Assembly: GCA_000697475.1 (NCBI GenBank)
Contig: JNEU01001027.1
Location: forward strand, 1 to 64,000
DNA length: 64,000 bases
DNA from: Lichtheimia corymbifera B2541
Lineage: Eukaryota > Mucoromycota > Mucoromycetes > Mucorales > Lichtheimiaceae
Direction: 5' to 3'
The translations under genes were made by a program, and so were the position numbers. Below are positions 34,637 to 47,329 of the stretch, one piece after another. A model generated the notes under the pieces. That model worked only from the letters and a program-made list of their open reading frames with translations, was not told where the DNA came from and did not search any database. Position 1 is the first letter of the stretch. Each line of letters begins with the position of its first letter.

Positions 34637-37600
34637 CTATGGCATGTTCCAGCTCTTTGGCCAATCCAGACAGAGATTGGGTGCATAGGACACCAGTTTC
34701 TTCTCGTCATGTGTCACCGAGCGTGATTTCTTCCAAGCAGTATACTCTTCCATGATGCCATTCATTTCAACAATGCTTTTGGATGCGTAAATATGATGCC
34801 GTGAAGAATATTTCCATTGTCGGGCTATAGAAAGCCGTTCCAAGAGTAAATCTTGTTGCTGATGATGATGACGTGTGTTACTATTGTTGGGTGATGATGT
34901 TGATCCAAGTGTCTCGAGAATGGATAATCGCTGTTGTGGAGGTGGTGACGATAATGGTAAAAGGAGCTTGCTGGATGGGGATGAGGATGATGGTGTCACG
35001 ACGTCCGAAGAACATTGTTGAATACTACTGCTTTTGGAAGAGGATGATGATGAAAGTGAAGATGAAGATGATGATGAAACAGAAGGTTCTGAAACAATTG
35101 ATGGCGTGGATGCATTGGATAACGTGATGGTGGCAGTGCTGTTGTTGCCAGTAGTATTAGCCGTAGTAGTAGTAGGAGTACCATCTTCAGAGGAGGATGC
35201 TGAATGATAAGATGAAACTGTATATACTTCAATGCATGGTGATGATGATAATGCCTCATTTGCGGATGAGATCCACTCATCAACGCTATTGTTGTCTCCT
35301 CTGCTGTCAACTACTTTGATGGATGGTTGTTGATGATGCTTTGTCTTTTTGTCGTCTGATGTGCTCAAAAAGGGAAAGAGACGATTGCTGTTGCCGTCAC
35401 GTGTGTTATTGTTAATGCGTGGAAAGAGCGTACGTCTCAAAATAGAAGAGCCTCGTTGTCGTTGTCCTCTCGTCTTATTATTGCTGCCGTTGGTGGTGTC
35501 AGCTTTGGTATTCGTTGGCATGGTCATGCTCTGTGAAGGTTGTGGTGCAATGAGATGGTTACGCACTGATCTCCTGGACGCTGTTGTTGCTGCTGATTCG
35601 GTGACAAGTCGTGTTAGCATGGACGTAAAGCGTGGCATTGGATAAGGCTCGAGTTGACAACTCTCTGGGTGGACGACATCATTGCTATGTTGCTCCGATA
35701 ATGACGCCAACATGGATTCCAGCAAGATATGTACCTCCCTAAAAAATAAATGAGTCATTGTTACCCAAAATATCAAAGAATGAATACGTACAGCGCACAC
35801 CGTTTATACGCCTTGTTTTCGTGTCCTTGGATACACTCTACCAACGCTTCGTAGCAAGGTATTGGGTCTATTATTATGATAACCCGTTAGATATGTAGCA
35901 ATGATCGACAGTAGATATGTACCTGTTTTATCCTCACACCATGATTGGAAGCATGAAAGTCCATCACAAGTCTCCTTTCCCCTTTGTATATCTGGGAGTT
36001 GTGGCCATTTGACTTCTCGATGCGACCAAACCCTTCCAACTCGCCAAAATAGACATCGCCAGAAAAAATGACGCACGTTGCGGCTCCAGTGTAATAGCAA
36101 CTTTTCGAAAATGTAAGGCTCCAACAAAATCCGGCTACACAGCATGTCGAGTAATACGGCTCGTGAAGTCAGGAACGCAAAATGACTGTAAACAAACGAC
36201 AATGCACGCAAAAGATTGACTGTGTGATCGGATTTGGCCAATAAAATGTGGATCGTGTGCAGAATAAAGGGTACGTCGACCGGTGAGGGTGATGACGACA
36301 TTATGCTTTTCTCTTTGCATTGCTTTGCCCTATAATACATGATACCTATTATCAGCATATCCCTTATAACGTGACCATCATGCATGCACTACTTACTTTT
36401 CCAAGCCAGCCAATACGATATCCATAAAATCCAAAAGACCTTTTTTAAAAAAAAGATGAGTGATCCATGAGGATAATAATAATAAGATGGCCTTGTCACT
36501 TACAAAAGACGGCCTCTGTAGCAGTAAGGCTGACACGTTTGATGATGGATCGTATCCACACATTCAGCATATCGTGAAACACCCCATGGGAACGTGTTGC
36601 GCACCATACCATGCATTCTGCATACTTGCGAGTGGCCATTTCCAATGCACGCGGCTTGCCTCCAACCGCCATTTGCTGTTGCTGCTGCTGTTGCTGGCCT
36701 GTTGCCGTGGCAACCGATTGCTGTTGTTGTTGTTGTAGATCGTTTCTTGTTATATCCATTGTCGACGTGACAGGGGTAGCCAATCGTTCATTTTCCACTG
36801 TTGCTGCTGTTGTAGTTGGGGTCCACACTGATGTAGATGGTTCTTGTTGCTGTAGCTGCATACCAGTTGCTAAGGTGGTGGTTGATGAAGGGCATTGTTG
36901 ATGAAGGACAGTAGTGACTTGGTGCAGTTGTCGCTTTAATAACGAGTTGACTTTATCTGCAAAGTAGGATGCAAAGTAAACATAGCCTGGTGATGATGCT
37001 AGAAACATGTTGCGTCGATGCAACTCCTGCGTTGAAACGGAGGGATACGCACGTACAAGCATTGAACCAAGGGTTGCATGATAGTGACGATAGAAAAAGA
37101 AAAAGAGATCACTGTCATCACTCTGCCACCTAAAATAAAAAATGTTAAAATCTCATGATGATCATGATGAGCAAGGCACCCCCTCATTCTTTACCTTCGG
37201 ATCCAGTTTCCGGAGAGTGGCACGGGAGGATCTTTACAGGTGCAGCTTTTTTGAATCACATCTGTGTAGCATCGCGGGTCTGCAGTCATTAGCGCATGCA
37301 AATGACAACCAAACACGGGTAATAAGCTTTCTCGCATATGCATCGTGCATCTATAAAAATGAAATGAGACAAGGGGGTTCATCTTGTAGCATAGGGAGGG
37401 AGGAAGGAAGGACGCATTTAAAAACTTACCCATCCATTGAATGGCCCATTTCTGAACGTACTCGTCTAATCGTTTGTGGTCTGACACGTAGTGCGTGTAG
37501 TAAAATTGCAGCAACGCACGGGATCTTGAAAAAGCACATGGCTACATAATAAAGAAAAATAATGCATGTCAGTCGGACCGTCATTTTGTTTCAGCGCATG

Positions 37601-39025
37601 GATACACAAAAGAAATCTCAATATAGTAAAGTGTAAGAAAAAGGGGGGAGGAGAGAGGACACGCACCGAGTACTTTGGATGAAAAGGCAACCATATTGGC
37701 ATAGATGGCTTTTTGATTGAGTTTGCTGATAGCATATCGAAGAGTGCCAATCAATAAATGTCGGTATTCCTCATAGGCTGCTGCACCTCCACCAGATGAT
37801 CCAACATGATGATTGTTGTTGTTGTTGTTGCAGTTGCTGCTGCTGCACCATCGATTATAATCATTGGCGGTCGTCTTGTCTGCGTTTTTGTTGATAAGCA
37901 ACCCCAACATACATAACAAGCTAATGCAAGTAAATGTTTGATTTACCATATTCAATGAATTCGTATCTGATATGTAAGAAAGAAAAAGAAAAATATGATG
38001 AGTGTGATGTGATCTTGTGACACGCGTAATGTGGATGGAGGAGAGATGATAAGGGGGGAGGGAGGGAAAAGAGGCTGATGGATCAGCAGCAGCAGTACTA
38101 GTGGTAACCATATCTCTGGGTTGAGGAGGAGAGGACGAGGATTTTTACCTTGCCATGATATCAATGATACATTCCAAGTAAATGGGTCGTTCAGTATGTG
38201 GGACATGAGGAATATTGTTCATCAATACGCGCCACCTACACATATAATAAAAGTATGAGATTACTCAATAGATTAATAATGACCAAATTACCATCTCAAA
38301 AGCATGATTCTTCCAGTTGACACGTCATCCCGATGCTCTTTTGCCAAGTGTTGCTGTGCCCCACTAATGATCACATTTGCCTTTTGACTCCAAAACCCCT
38401 GATTGTTGGCAAACATTTTGCTGTTGTTGTTGCTTTGTTGATCCATCGCAGTGTCCTTGGTGAAAGTCATGCTTGACTTGATATGATGGCCTCCTCTTTT
38501 TTCCCCTGTTCCTGTTGACCACGATGATGATGATGGTGATGCATCTGATTTCTGGAGCCAAGGTATAACATGCTGCTTAAGGATTGTGTGCCGTTGTTTG
38601 GGTTTGTTTTGGAACCTGGATGAGGATGTTAGAATATGAACGGGACTTTGTGCTATTCGGCCGGTGTATTCTTACTTTGTGAATGCTTTTCGTAGAGAGC
38701 TGTAGTCTGGGTTATTGTCGACGACTGAGGAGGTGTGGGTGTTGGTCAAGCTTTCAGCAGAGTTCCAACAATGAGATGCCGTCGACATTGGCAATGGCGA
38801 AGTTGATGAGCAGCAAGGAAAGGAAGAGGGAAAGGAACAAGGTGCGGGCGCATCAACAACATTTGCTGCATGATAACGAGACACTTTTGCGGAGTTGCTT
38901 CCGATGGCAGTGATGGCAGCGGTGGTTGTGGTGGAGGTGGTGATGTTGGCGTTGCTGGATTGCTTATTATTGCAATGTGATGATAAGGAGCTTTCCTTAT
39001 CGTTGTTGGCTAAAAGTCGTTTCAT
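34637..39025 (-). CDS. Large DUF1765-like protein of unknown function
   Basis: Eleven exons join in frame: 39025-38676, 38615-38292, 38235-38149, 37920-37667, 37541-37430, 37350-37195, 37129-36504, 36439-36397, 36329-35923, 35867-35792, 35738-34637 (1178 aa). The central part, e.g. NLLRALSFVYSHFAFLT, LCSRILLEPYIFEKLLLHWS and RNVRHFFWRCLFWRVGRVW, resembles the fungal DUF1765 (UPF0592) family, helical proteins without a known activity. The N-terminal 200 residues and the C-terminal 350 are Ser/Thr/Asn/Gln-rich and probably disordered. A Gln run interrupts exon 7. Exon 4 uses an acceptor at 37922-37921; a nearer AG at 37969 would break the frame. Family call is moderate; the gene itself is well supported. 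Confidence 0.72.
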
Positions 39026-39448
39026 ACCGGTATAAGATTGGTACCTGCGTCTTTCATATAAAGAGAAAGGGAAAAATACATACAACCATACACACACGCA
39101 CACTCATACCCATACATGCACGCACACACTTGCATCAAACACGGATGCATGAGTTCCTGAATAGGCTGGTAATTATACCCAAACTTCATTGGCAGTGAAA
39201 AACGTGGAAAGGGGGCGACGGGATCAATACGGGGGAATGAGAGCGAATATAATTGTATGAATACATGTGAGTGAGAGCGCGTATGTGCCGATGCGAGGGA
39301 TCAATAAGAGGAGGAAAACAAGAGAAATGAGAGGAAATGGGATGAACGGAGAACTTTGGACGGGGTAATAAAGAGTGACAAAGAGACCAACTTCACAACT
39401 AAAAAAAGAGACAGGTAAACTGACATGTGGGGTTGAAGGATCGTTTCT
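39026..39448. other. Promoter region of the DUF1765-like gene
   Basis: 423 bp, including CA-rich DNA at about 39080-39130. No gene seen. Confidence 0.4.
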
Positions 39449-40060
39449 TCATTTATCCGTGTATGCGCATGTTAGTAATGATTCTTTCAAAGCCTTAAGT
39501 TGCTCTTCAAGCTGGTGTACACGTTGACGATCCTCATATTCCTTGGCAGCCACAGCATCCCTTTGCTCTTCCAACGTCATCTCTTTCAGTTTTAAGCGTT
39601 GATTACGTGTCTCAAGCTCACATAACCGACGTTTCAACATTTCAAACCGGTGCGCTTCTTGTAACCTTGCATTACGGCTCGTGCGTCTTTTTTGGATGGC
39701 ACCAGCTCCAAGTCGTTGGCCATAGAAACGTAATGAGCCGCCACATCCACTATCAGCTTTAGTTAAAGAGTCGCTGCTTAGTGGTAATAATAACATTTCA
39801 TCATCGCTTTCTTCGTCTTCCGATAATGAAATTTCGCTTTCGGAATCGTAGCTTATTGAGATAGGGCTTGCCAAGGTTGCATCTTCCATTGACGTGTTTG
39901 GCTGCTGTTGTTGTTGTTGTTGTTGCTGTTGCTGCTGTTGATGTAATAATGACCAGCGACTAGTAGTAGTAGTAGTGTTGTTTACAGAGGGTATCATGAT
40001 GCTGTGTGGTATTGCTTGCTGATGTTTCCAATCTTTAATATCGTATAATAATGAAACCAT
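39449..40060 (-). CDS. Coiled-coil protein with poly-Gln tract
   Basis: A single-exon frame; I start at the Met at 40060 (203 aa), since the upstream in-frame extension (to 40189) looks like leader sequence. It has a 13-Gln run, a strongly acidic Ser/Glu/Asp stretch (SESEISLSEDEESDDE), then a basic segment (AIQKRRTSRNARLQEAHRF). A long amphipathic coiled coil leads to the C-terminus (ELETRNQRLKLKEMTLEEQ...). The layout basic region then coiled coil recalls bZIP factors, but the invariant bZIP residues (N-x2-A-A-x2-C/S-R) are missing. I call it coiled coil only. Function unknown. Confidence 0.6.
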   Translation of the reverse strand: MVSLLYDIKDWKHQQAIPHSIMIPSVNNTTTTTSRWSLLHQQQQQQQQQQQQQPNTSMEDATLASPISISYDSESEISLSEDEESDDEMLLLPLSSDSLTKADSGCGGSLRFYGQRLGAGAIQKRRTSRNARLQEAHRFEMLKRRLCELETRNQRLKLKEMTLEEQRDAVAAKEYEDRQRVHQLEEQLKALKESLLTCAYTDK

Positions 40061-41128
40061 GGAAATACTTGACAGGGATGGCGTTATCTTTCTTGGGTGG
40101 GTAGGTTGACTTTTGGAAGGAAAGAGAAGGAGAACTACCCATTTGGTATTTAAGGCAGGCAAGGGCTTCCATTGAACATCCGATCGCATAATGTGGTTAA
40201 TGATTGGCTGAAAGGGCTATGAGTCGTTCTGATTTTACCGCCTTAGATTGAGCGTTTCTCTTGAGATATTCACCCCAATTCCCAATCACGCAACCGCTCG
40301 CTTTGTTTTGCTCTCTCCAATTGATGATCACGCATATGCAGATACCATTTGCCATGTTCAAAATATTCCATTTTACTGCGTATTGCGTGATCAAACCGCA
40401 TTTTATGAGGGAGCTACTAAAAGGTGTTACAGATATGATGCAAGCAAGCAGCTGCTCCTTGTGATAGCTCCCACATGGTATTCGAAACATTCGTGTTTGA
40501 TCATCTCCTTGTATAAATCTCATCCATTCAATATGACCGACACGTTGTTTGAGTCATTCTGTGTGGTACCATTTGATCACCCAATATCCAACAACAGCCC
40601 ATGTATTGCTCTCCTTCAATATATAAATGTGGAAAATTCATCGTGAGAACCCATCATATCGAAAATGTGATGAAGGTTGTGAATCACCAATCAGGTTGTG
40701 CAGAGAATAGATGGAATGCAAGCCTATCAGTCTCTGTAGCTGTCATTACCACGAGCCTCCTCATTAACACAAGCGGAATTATTACGCAAAGGAAATAACG
40801 GATGGTGAGTGACACACATCCCTTTCGAGATAGACTTGCTCGTTTTGGTACAAACTGCCATATATTCTCTACACCCACTACATTCTCCATAATACCGGTG
40901 CAAGGATATTATATAGGAGTTTCCACTAGCAAGACCACAGTAAACAATATCAACAACAACAACAAGGAAGACACTTGGTAACCCCATAATGCTTTACGAA
41001 CCTAAAAGGAACCTTCAACGGAAGTGACACCACACACATTTTCGGCACATGACCCTTCAACAAAGACGGTTGCCTAATTTGGTACAACGTACTAACGATA
41101 GAAAAAAAGTGTATGTATTTGGGGGATT
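40061..41128. other. Gene-less stretch
   Basis: About 1.07 kb. Two overlapping frames of 108 and 132 codons (40197-40523 minus, 40248-40646 plus) lack motifs and splice context, and I do not call them. The region must include the coiled-coil gene promoter and the 3' UTR of the UPF0658-like gene. Confidence 0.4.
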
Positions 41129-42614
41129 TCATTTTCTAGTCTCATGCAGCAAGGTAGTATCTAAGGGCTGATCCTCTTCGTCGTTGTCAGGCTCAATGAC
41201 ATCCAAAGCTTGGTTGTTGATGTTGACTCTGTGTTGCCAGGCATGCTTTCGATTGGTGTACAAAAAGAGCCCTTGTTTGTAAATCCACAAGCAGCGAGTA
41301 GCCACCAAGACGGTCAACGAAATCAATACAATAGCACTGGCGACAGTAAAGATGAGAAACCTTCGCGTAAATTCATAAGGATCATCCACAGGGTCCCGAG
41401 ATAGTGAAATGCTGACAAGGCGATATATCATGTATCCAACCGCAAATACACCGCAAAGAATAAAGGCCATCATCGAATGAATACTTTCGCGATATACAGC
41501 CAGGATGGCGAGACTGAGACCAAGAGCACCGAGAACGAAAACAAGCACCGTTTCACTGACCGTTTCATCGTAATGAAGTTTTTGCGAAGGAATCAACTGT
41601 GCAGCAAACGAAAAGATGAAAAAGAAATCCAGCTTGAGCAGTGTCAATAAAAGACTTGTGATGATCAGTGCATGACGAACCCTACATGATGGTGTGCATG
41701 AATAACTAATTACATCCACAATATGTTGTAAGTCGTCTTACCGGATATCTGCTGAAAATGCCCTGTAATTGTCCCATGCAAATTCCTTTCGTAAACGCCA
41801 AGCGAAAAATGCCAACATCAAAAAGAAGGCAGGGATGAGACCAATAATACTGTATTCCAATGGGCGCATCTTGCTTCGATAATAGGTGATCGCCTCTCGT
41901 TGTCCTTGGATCGTATCAGGCCATCGAGTATCCTTGGGTGCCCAGAGCTCTTCCAAACCACTATACACAAAGTAAGCTGGTTATCATTGAGCAATATGCC
42001 TCTTTGTGTACATACCATCCAACGTTTTCGAGTATCATATGCTGTTGAAGCTGGATACCACCATAGCTGTTGTCACATCATCAACAATGTCAATCATAGA
42101 TTTCGAGATAGAGAAATAAAGGGTGATCCTTACACTGATAAAGGAGCATCAACAATCAGTGTTTCCAAATAGATATCATGTATCCCATACCTATGACCAG
42201 CAACCCGAATACCAAAAGCGTACATAGTTGAGCTAAACGTATATGCGTTAACGAGGGAATGGAGGAGAAGATGCAAGGAGGGAATGCTACCTGTATTTCG
42301 ACTATGCAATGCGTCAACACACAAGACGACTTGGAACACCTGTGCAACAATGAAGAGCGAGTGATATATCAAATCAGATTCACTGACACCTACACGTAAA
42401 AGGTTCAATATACAAAGACAGCAGCAAGACATGTACGACGTATAAATATACCCTGCCCCTTGCGATCCATGTTGCAATTGCTGACCAATGCAAGGTGGTT
42501 CATGACAACCAATCCTTCGAGAATCGACAAGAGTATAGCTTCCACAGATACAAGCACCAAAGTTGCAATCGAGTCCTTGCTTTTGAATACGGGTGTTTGC
42601 TTTAATAAAGACAT
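41129..42614 (-). CDS. Multi-pass membrane protein, UPF0658-like
   Basis: About seven hydrophobic segments, probably in Golgi or another endomembrane. Exons: 42614-42452, 42389-42291, 42232-42191, 42066-42016, 41960-41742, 41681-41129. Conserved-looking pieces: [64 protein letters not shown]-like [15 protein letters not shown] and [16 protein letters not shown], as in the fungal UPF0658 family. The C-terminus is cytosolic and acidic. One junction does not close: the best donor of exon 3 (GTATGG, at 42190) leaves one base, while exon 4 needs two. A weaker donor (GTTGCT) inside exon 3 would fit but drops about five residues. This may be a one-base indel or unusual splicing. Confidence 0.65.
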
Positions 42615-42717
42615 TGGAAAGAAACAAAGAAAGAAAGAGCAATGCTATGGATGATCATGTGTATGTGTGTGTGTTGGGCTGAGCCTTTTGTTGTTGTCAT
42701 GTTGATAAAAAAAGAGT

Positions 42718-43838
42718 CTATATGGGAGATGCTGCATCATTTCTTTCATCTGGTTTGTCTGGTTCAGTTGCAGCTGATCCTGCAGCCGCGCTAGTGGGAT
42801 TGGCTGATGACGCTCCTCCTACTACTGCTTGTTGACCATCATCATCATTGGGAGCTGTGGGTGAAGGGGGATAAGGCCGACGTGTACTATGGGTCGTTCT
42901 TGAAGGATCATCAGGCTTGTAGATTGGCACATTAGGTTTGTTGACTGGAATATCATTATTGCTAGTGCTGTAAAGTGGTTGAAATTGTTGCACGGTAGGG
43001 CCTAGTCTTCCTTGCTGTTGTTGATTCCATCCACCACCTCCTCCACCATCTTGTCGTCGCCAATCATCATCATAAGGTTGTGTCATGAAATCATCAGCAC
43101 TCTTCGGAGCTTGTCCCAGTCGTCGTCGTCGTCGCCATAAAAGGAACAGTGCAAGTGCTTCATATAAAAAAATATCAGCATTGATGCGTGTCACGTTGCA
43201 CATACCGATGTCAATGCTCACCTATTAATGCAACACCAACTACCCCGCCAACAACACCTCCCGCAATGGCTCCCGTGTTCGTATGAGATCCACCACCTCC
43301 TCCTACTCATAAAAAATATAAGCTTCATCAATCTCTCTCTCTCTTTTTTTTTTTCCTTATCTACCTTGATTCGATGGTCCAACTGTGGGTTGTCCTGCAG
43401 AATTCGTGGTTGGTGATGGCGATGGATTTCCTGTTGTGCTAGCTGGTGCATTGGAATCAGTATTGCTGGTAGAGATCGGGCTTGTATTGGCTGATGATTC
43501 TGCTGCTGGCGTTGAAGAAGTTGGTGCAGGGGTTTGTTCTGATACAGTGGATGGCGCCTCTGTTGGTGTTGGTTGTGCTGATGTCGGTTCACCACCTCCA
43601 TTACTTGTGGGCTATTAGGTTGGAACAAAGAATAAGCATCCATTGTATTGAATATCACCCCTTCCCATATTCATACCTCGAGAGAGAATGTTGACGTGGG
43701 AGTTGCATTGCTCTCGGGAGGGTTGTTATTGTTGCCGCTCTGTGCTGGGGGTTCTCTGCATCATGTATTAATAAAATGATGGTCCTAAAAGTAAAAGATT
43801 GGTACTTACTGCGACACAGCTGAAGACGCTTGGTCCAT
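42718..43838 (-). CDS. Ser/Thr-rich single-pass membrane protein
   Basis: Five exons join in frame: 43838-43810, 43755-43677, 43611-43365, 43302-43222, 43157-42718 (291 aa). The N-terminal 120 residues are Ser/Thr/Pro-rich and look like a heavily O-glycosylated stalk. One membrane segment follows (IAGGVVGGVVGVALIGALALFLLW, split by an intron) with a stop-transfer RRRRR. The cytosolic tail is Gly/Gln/Pro-rich. This is the layout of fungal wall-stress sensors or mucin-like proteins (Wsc/Mid2-like). There is no WSC cysteine domain and no clear signal peptide at the chosen start, so the sensor role is only a guess and the N-terminus may be incomplete. Confidence 0.62.
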
Positions 43839-44033
43839 GGCAAGAGTCAAAGAAAAAGACGGGTGACCCAAGTAATGAGAAGAAAGAAAAGAGAGTTGTA
43901 CGGCTGAAATAAAATGAAAGTAAGGGCTAATGACTCTTGTTTCAGTGCTGAGTTGGCTGTTATTCATCCAAATAGATAATCAAAGAAAAAACAAAACGAG
44001 CTCTATATACAATGTAGTTACAAAACGAATAGT

Positions 44034-46542
44034 CTATTGACCACTTTTATTGGCGGTACCAGTCAGCAGATCCCGCGTCAACTTGAGAACCTTGATCTCT
44101 GCATCCACGTGTTTTCCAGTCTTTTCATCTACGTCCAGCGTCTTTTTTGTTGCTTCGTCGTCCACCTTTCCTTCCTTATTGGTTGCTTCCTTGAGGGCCT
44201 TATATACATCCTTCTTGACTGTGTAAACCTTGGTCACCAAATGCGCTTTGTCTTTGAGCATGAAACGGGTTGCCTGAAAGAGTGCGCCATTGGCAATGCT
44301 GAAGCGTTCATTGTCTGATAAATCGGTCTCTTTCTCCAAGCGTGCGAGTGTACTGTCGATTATTTCCACAGGTTTAGGTAGTGCAGGACGTGATCTATCA
44401 TAGCCAAATAGCATTGAGTCTTCCTTTTCTCCCCGGAAAATGCTCAACCAATACTTACTGCATCAAATCACTCAATTTCTCTCTTGATGTATTGAACATG
44501 CTTGTCAATTCGGAGTTGCCATAGGGATAACGATATGCAGCCAACGCCGTCTACGACAATGTCATATCAGCATGGTTGATCCTCCCATATCCCCATTTAT
44601 CCTTTTACCTTGGTTTGTGGTCGTTTCCTTTGCCACATATCCTGCAACACCTTTGTATCAACCGGAGGCTTTTCAAAATCGGGACATCCAGAGGCTTTCC
44701 ATATGATCTATAACCATAGCTTAGCGAAAATCGCATGATATCGCATCCTTCCCTACGTACCCAGTTGCGTTCATGTCGCAATAGCGTTAATACGATGTCT
44801 GTGTACAATTGACCATGGGGTTTTGTCATCTCTAGTAGCTCCAACATGGCGTGCTTGGTATCCTTGACCCATTGCAACTATGATATGGCATTAGAACCAG
44901 AGCCAACAATACAAAATCAGCAACAACAAACTTACTTGATCACCTTCCAGAGTAAATACAGGCTGGACAAGAGATTGCTTTGTGGCACCTCGGGCAGAAA
45001 GTAGCTTTTGTGTTCGTTCCTTTTCAGATGACTTGAACCCAGTCAGATACTGGAATAGAATCAAGAACTGGACAATGACATTGCGTCGGAATCGTGTATC
45101 TTCTATCTATAAATGAGTCAGCATGGGGCGATGGAATTACATAGCACCTCCAAAGTTATACCTACCTCAAGCTCTAGCAATTTGCGACTACTGAGTAACC
45201 GTGGAAATTGAAATTGTTGGTTGATCTCCTTTAGCATCTCTTCGGCTTGATCCCTGTCGACCATGTTGACGTCCTCGCTCCTCCTCCTCTTGTTCGATTC
45301 TGTTGCATTTCCTTCGCCTGATACGGCCTGCTCCGAATTGGAGATCTGTTTGAACTTGTCAAGGATAGCATTTGCTCCCTACATGCCCATTGTTAACAAA
45401 GACCCTTTAGTAAAATTGAATCTTCTCACCTTTTGTAACTCCTCAAAGTTGTTGTCATGGAATATGGTAGGTGGATTCGAAAAGTATTTGCGGGTGGACC
45501 AGAATAGCTTGTAGAATGTCTTTTGATCATCTATGATGCATTCATGTTTAAATACACTCCTTATGCAAATGAGTCGTTACGTACCCGTCAATGTGCCATC
45601 AGCATCAACATCCTCATCTTTGTCGTAAAGGACTGGTTCAGTGTTGAAATCACCACGAAGATTGACGCCTAATGTGATCCAAGTAAGACTAAATGACAAC
45701 CATCTAAGCGCAGCACACGTACCAGAACGTTCATGCAGAGGAAATGAATTGGCGAGGAACATAAGGATGCGTCCACAAAAGACAGTATCTTTCTCCTTGG
45801 ATAGTCGTCGAAGCATTTCATTGCACATTCGCAGCATCACAAGACCTTTGCCACGACCAGGCACCATATTCTGGAAAAAAACAATGAAATCAGTTGGCTG
45901 TCGCATTCATCCACCATTATTGCCTTGCCCCCAATACTTGCCACAATCAATCTTGGTTTTCGTCGTTCGATATAATCAAAAAGCTTCTCGCATCCAGAGA
46001 TTGTATGAATATCCAATAGCTCTTCCACCATCGTCAAGGGAACCACGGCTTCAAGGTAATCTATCATGGATCGAGTAAGCGGGCTATTCAACCAGCAAAT
46101 AGAATACCTTTACCTGCTTCGGTTGCTGCAAGAACAAGATCAAGCGTACTGAATAGCTTTGGGAATCGATCGGGAGCTGATTCGGGGATAGTTTCCTACG
46201 CGATGGGTGTATGTATGTGGGGAGAGGAAGTACGCGATGAGATGTTGGATCGAAACGATAGCGTCTTGTATTGTCTTGGGCATTTACCACCACTGAAAGC
46301 ACCATGCGTCGAAGCACAAGTTCTATAGCACTCTTTCGCCAATCTGCTTTTCCTTCTGGTATCGTGATATCAAGCATATTATCGGAACCGCTGATGGGGC
46401 CAATGTGTCGTTTAGCCAAGTCAACAAAGGTGCTGGTAGGGATCTCTCTGCCGCCGTTGCTTTGTCGTATCTCGTCGATCGATCGAACGCATTCGCTTAT
46501 CGCGCCCTCTGCCTGCTGTTTGAACTCGTAAAACTTGGACAT
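44034..46542 (-). CDS. HPR1: THO complex subunit Hpr1/THOC1
   Basis: Subunit of THO/TREX, linking transcription to mRNA export and limiting R-loops. Twelve exons join in frame: 46542-46288, 46195-46114, 46060-45942, 45870-45723, 45668-45585, 45530-45430, 45378-45166, 45106-44936, 44877-44761, 44707-44609, 44550-44459, 44394-44034 (613 aa). Family features: [85 protein letters not shown], and a basic nuclear-signal candidate (NKRRRSEDV). Metazoan THOC1 has a C-terminal death domain; this protein ends soon after a Lys/Glu-rich segment, so that domain is not evident. The intron after exon 3 may start with GC (G|GCAAGT) or with a weak GT three bases earlier. Confidence 0.9.
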
Positions 46543-46859
46543 GGTAACAGATGTGGGATGTGGTGGGAACAAAAGTGGTGGTAGAGTGAAAGGTGCGCTC
46601 CCAGTAAAACCAGATCACGTTCTACAAGTCACTTTGCTACCACGGATCATAGTCAAGCATGAATTTTATTGCCATGGATACCTAGCAACGTCGTACCTTG
46701 TCATCACAATAAAGCGACCACCTACAATAGTTGTCTTCAAATCAACATTGTGTGTTTAATTCGGTGAAGTGCTGATATAAAGTGTCTATCAATGACAATG
46801 CTCTTATGATGCAAACCTATGTTGGCGTGTTTTCTATCCACTGCAAGCGAGGCTGGAGT
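46543..46859. other. Hpr1/THOC1 promoter region
   Basis: About 320 bp of non-repetitive sequence separating the last core gene from the repeat zone. Nothing else seen. Confidence 0.35.
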
Positions 46860-47240
46860 GATAATAGGCTGAACTAGTAATGTTGAATGGTATTTTGTTT
46901 GAGCACTGCACAGTCAAATCCACTCGGATCAACAAATTTGAATGATGCAAGTGATGGGCTGGAGTAGGACACTCGTTCACATGCAGTGGATCGGATAACA
47001 CTAGCGAATGGGAGGAAGAGACTATTAGATGGCACTTTACGAATTATTAGCTAGATTGATTTTTCTGATGTTGGATGCTATTTACTTTGTTTGAGCGTTA
47101 TTCATTTTGACCCTCTTGCATCAACAAAGTTGGATGATGGAAATGTTGGGATGAAGGAGGGGAGTCTTTCACATGCAGTGCATTAGATGAAAACAACAGC
47201 GAATGGGAGGAAGGGGCGATTGGATGGCAGTTTATAGCAA
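46860..47240. repeat. Two diverged tandem units of about 190 bp
   Basis: The stretch from about 46875 to 47040 recurs at about 47065-47230. Shared marks: TTTGTTTGAGC, TCACATGCAGTG, GCGAATGGGAGGAAG and a TTAGATGGCA-like end. Similar pieces (GAATGGGAAGAAGGGGC) occur near 55485, tying it to the 55 kb repeat block. Confidence 0.6.
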
Positions 47241-47329
47241 ATAATAGAAATCACATCCATCATATTGTGTCGATCGTGGAACTTGCACACATGATTCCTT
47301 CGACCCAGCTGAGCAGTTTTGCTCTATTA

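Noticed and set aside
39449..40060. Coiled-coil gene considered as a bZIP factor
   Set aside because: The basic segment lacks the invariant N-x2-A-A-x2-S/C-R pattern seen in the true bZIP at 5506-6153.
40197..40646. Overlapping frames of 108 and 132 codons on opposite strands
   Set aside because: Neither has motifs, membrane segments or splice context; likely chance.
42130..42642. 170-codon frame (-) across the UPF0658-like gene
   Set aside because: It runs through introns 1 and 2, and its first third is the wrong frame of exon 1. Spliced exons give the recognisable protein.
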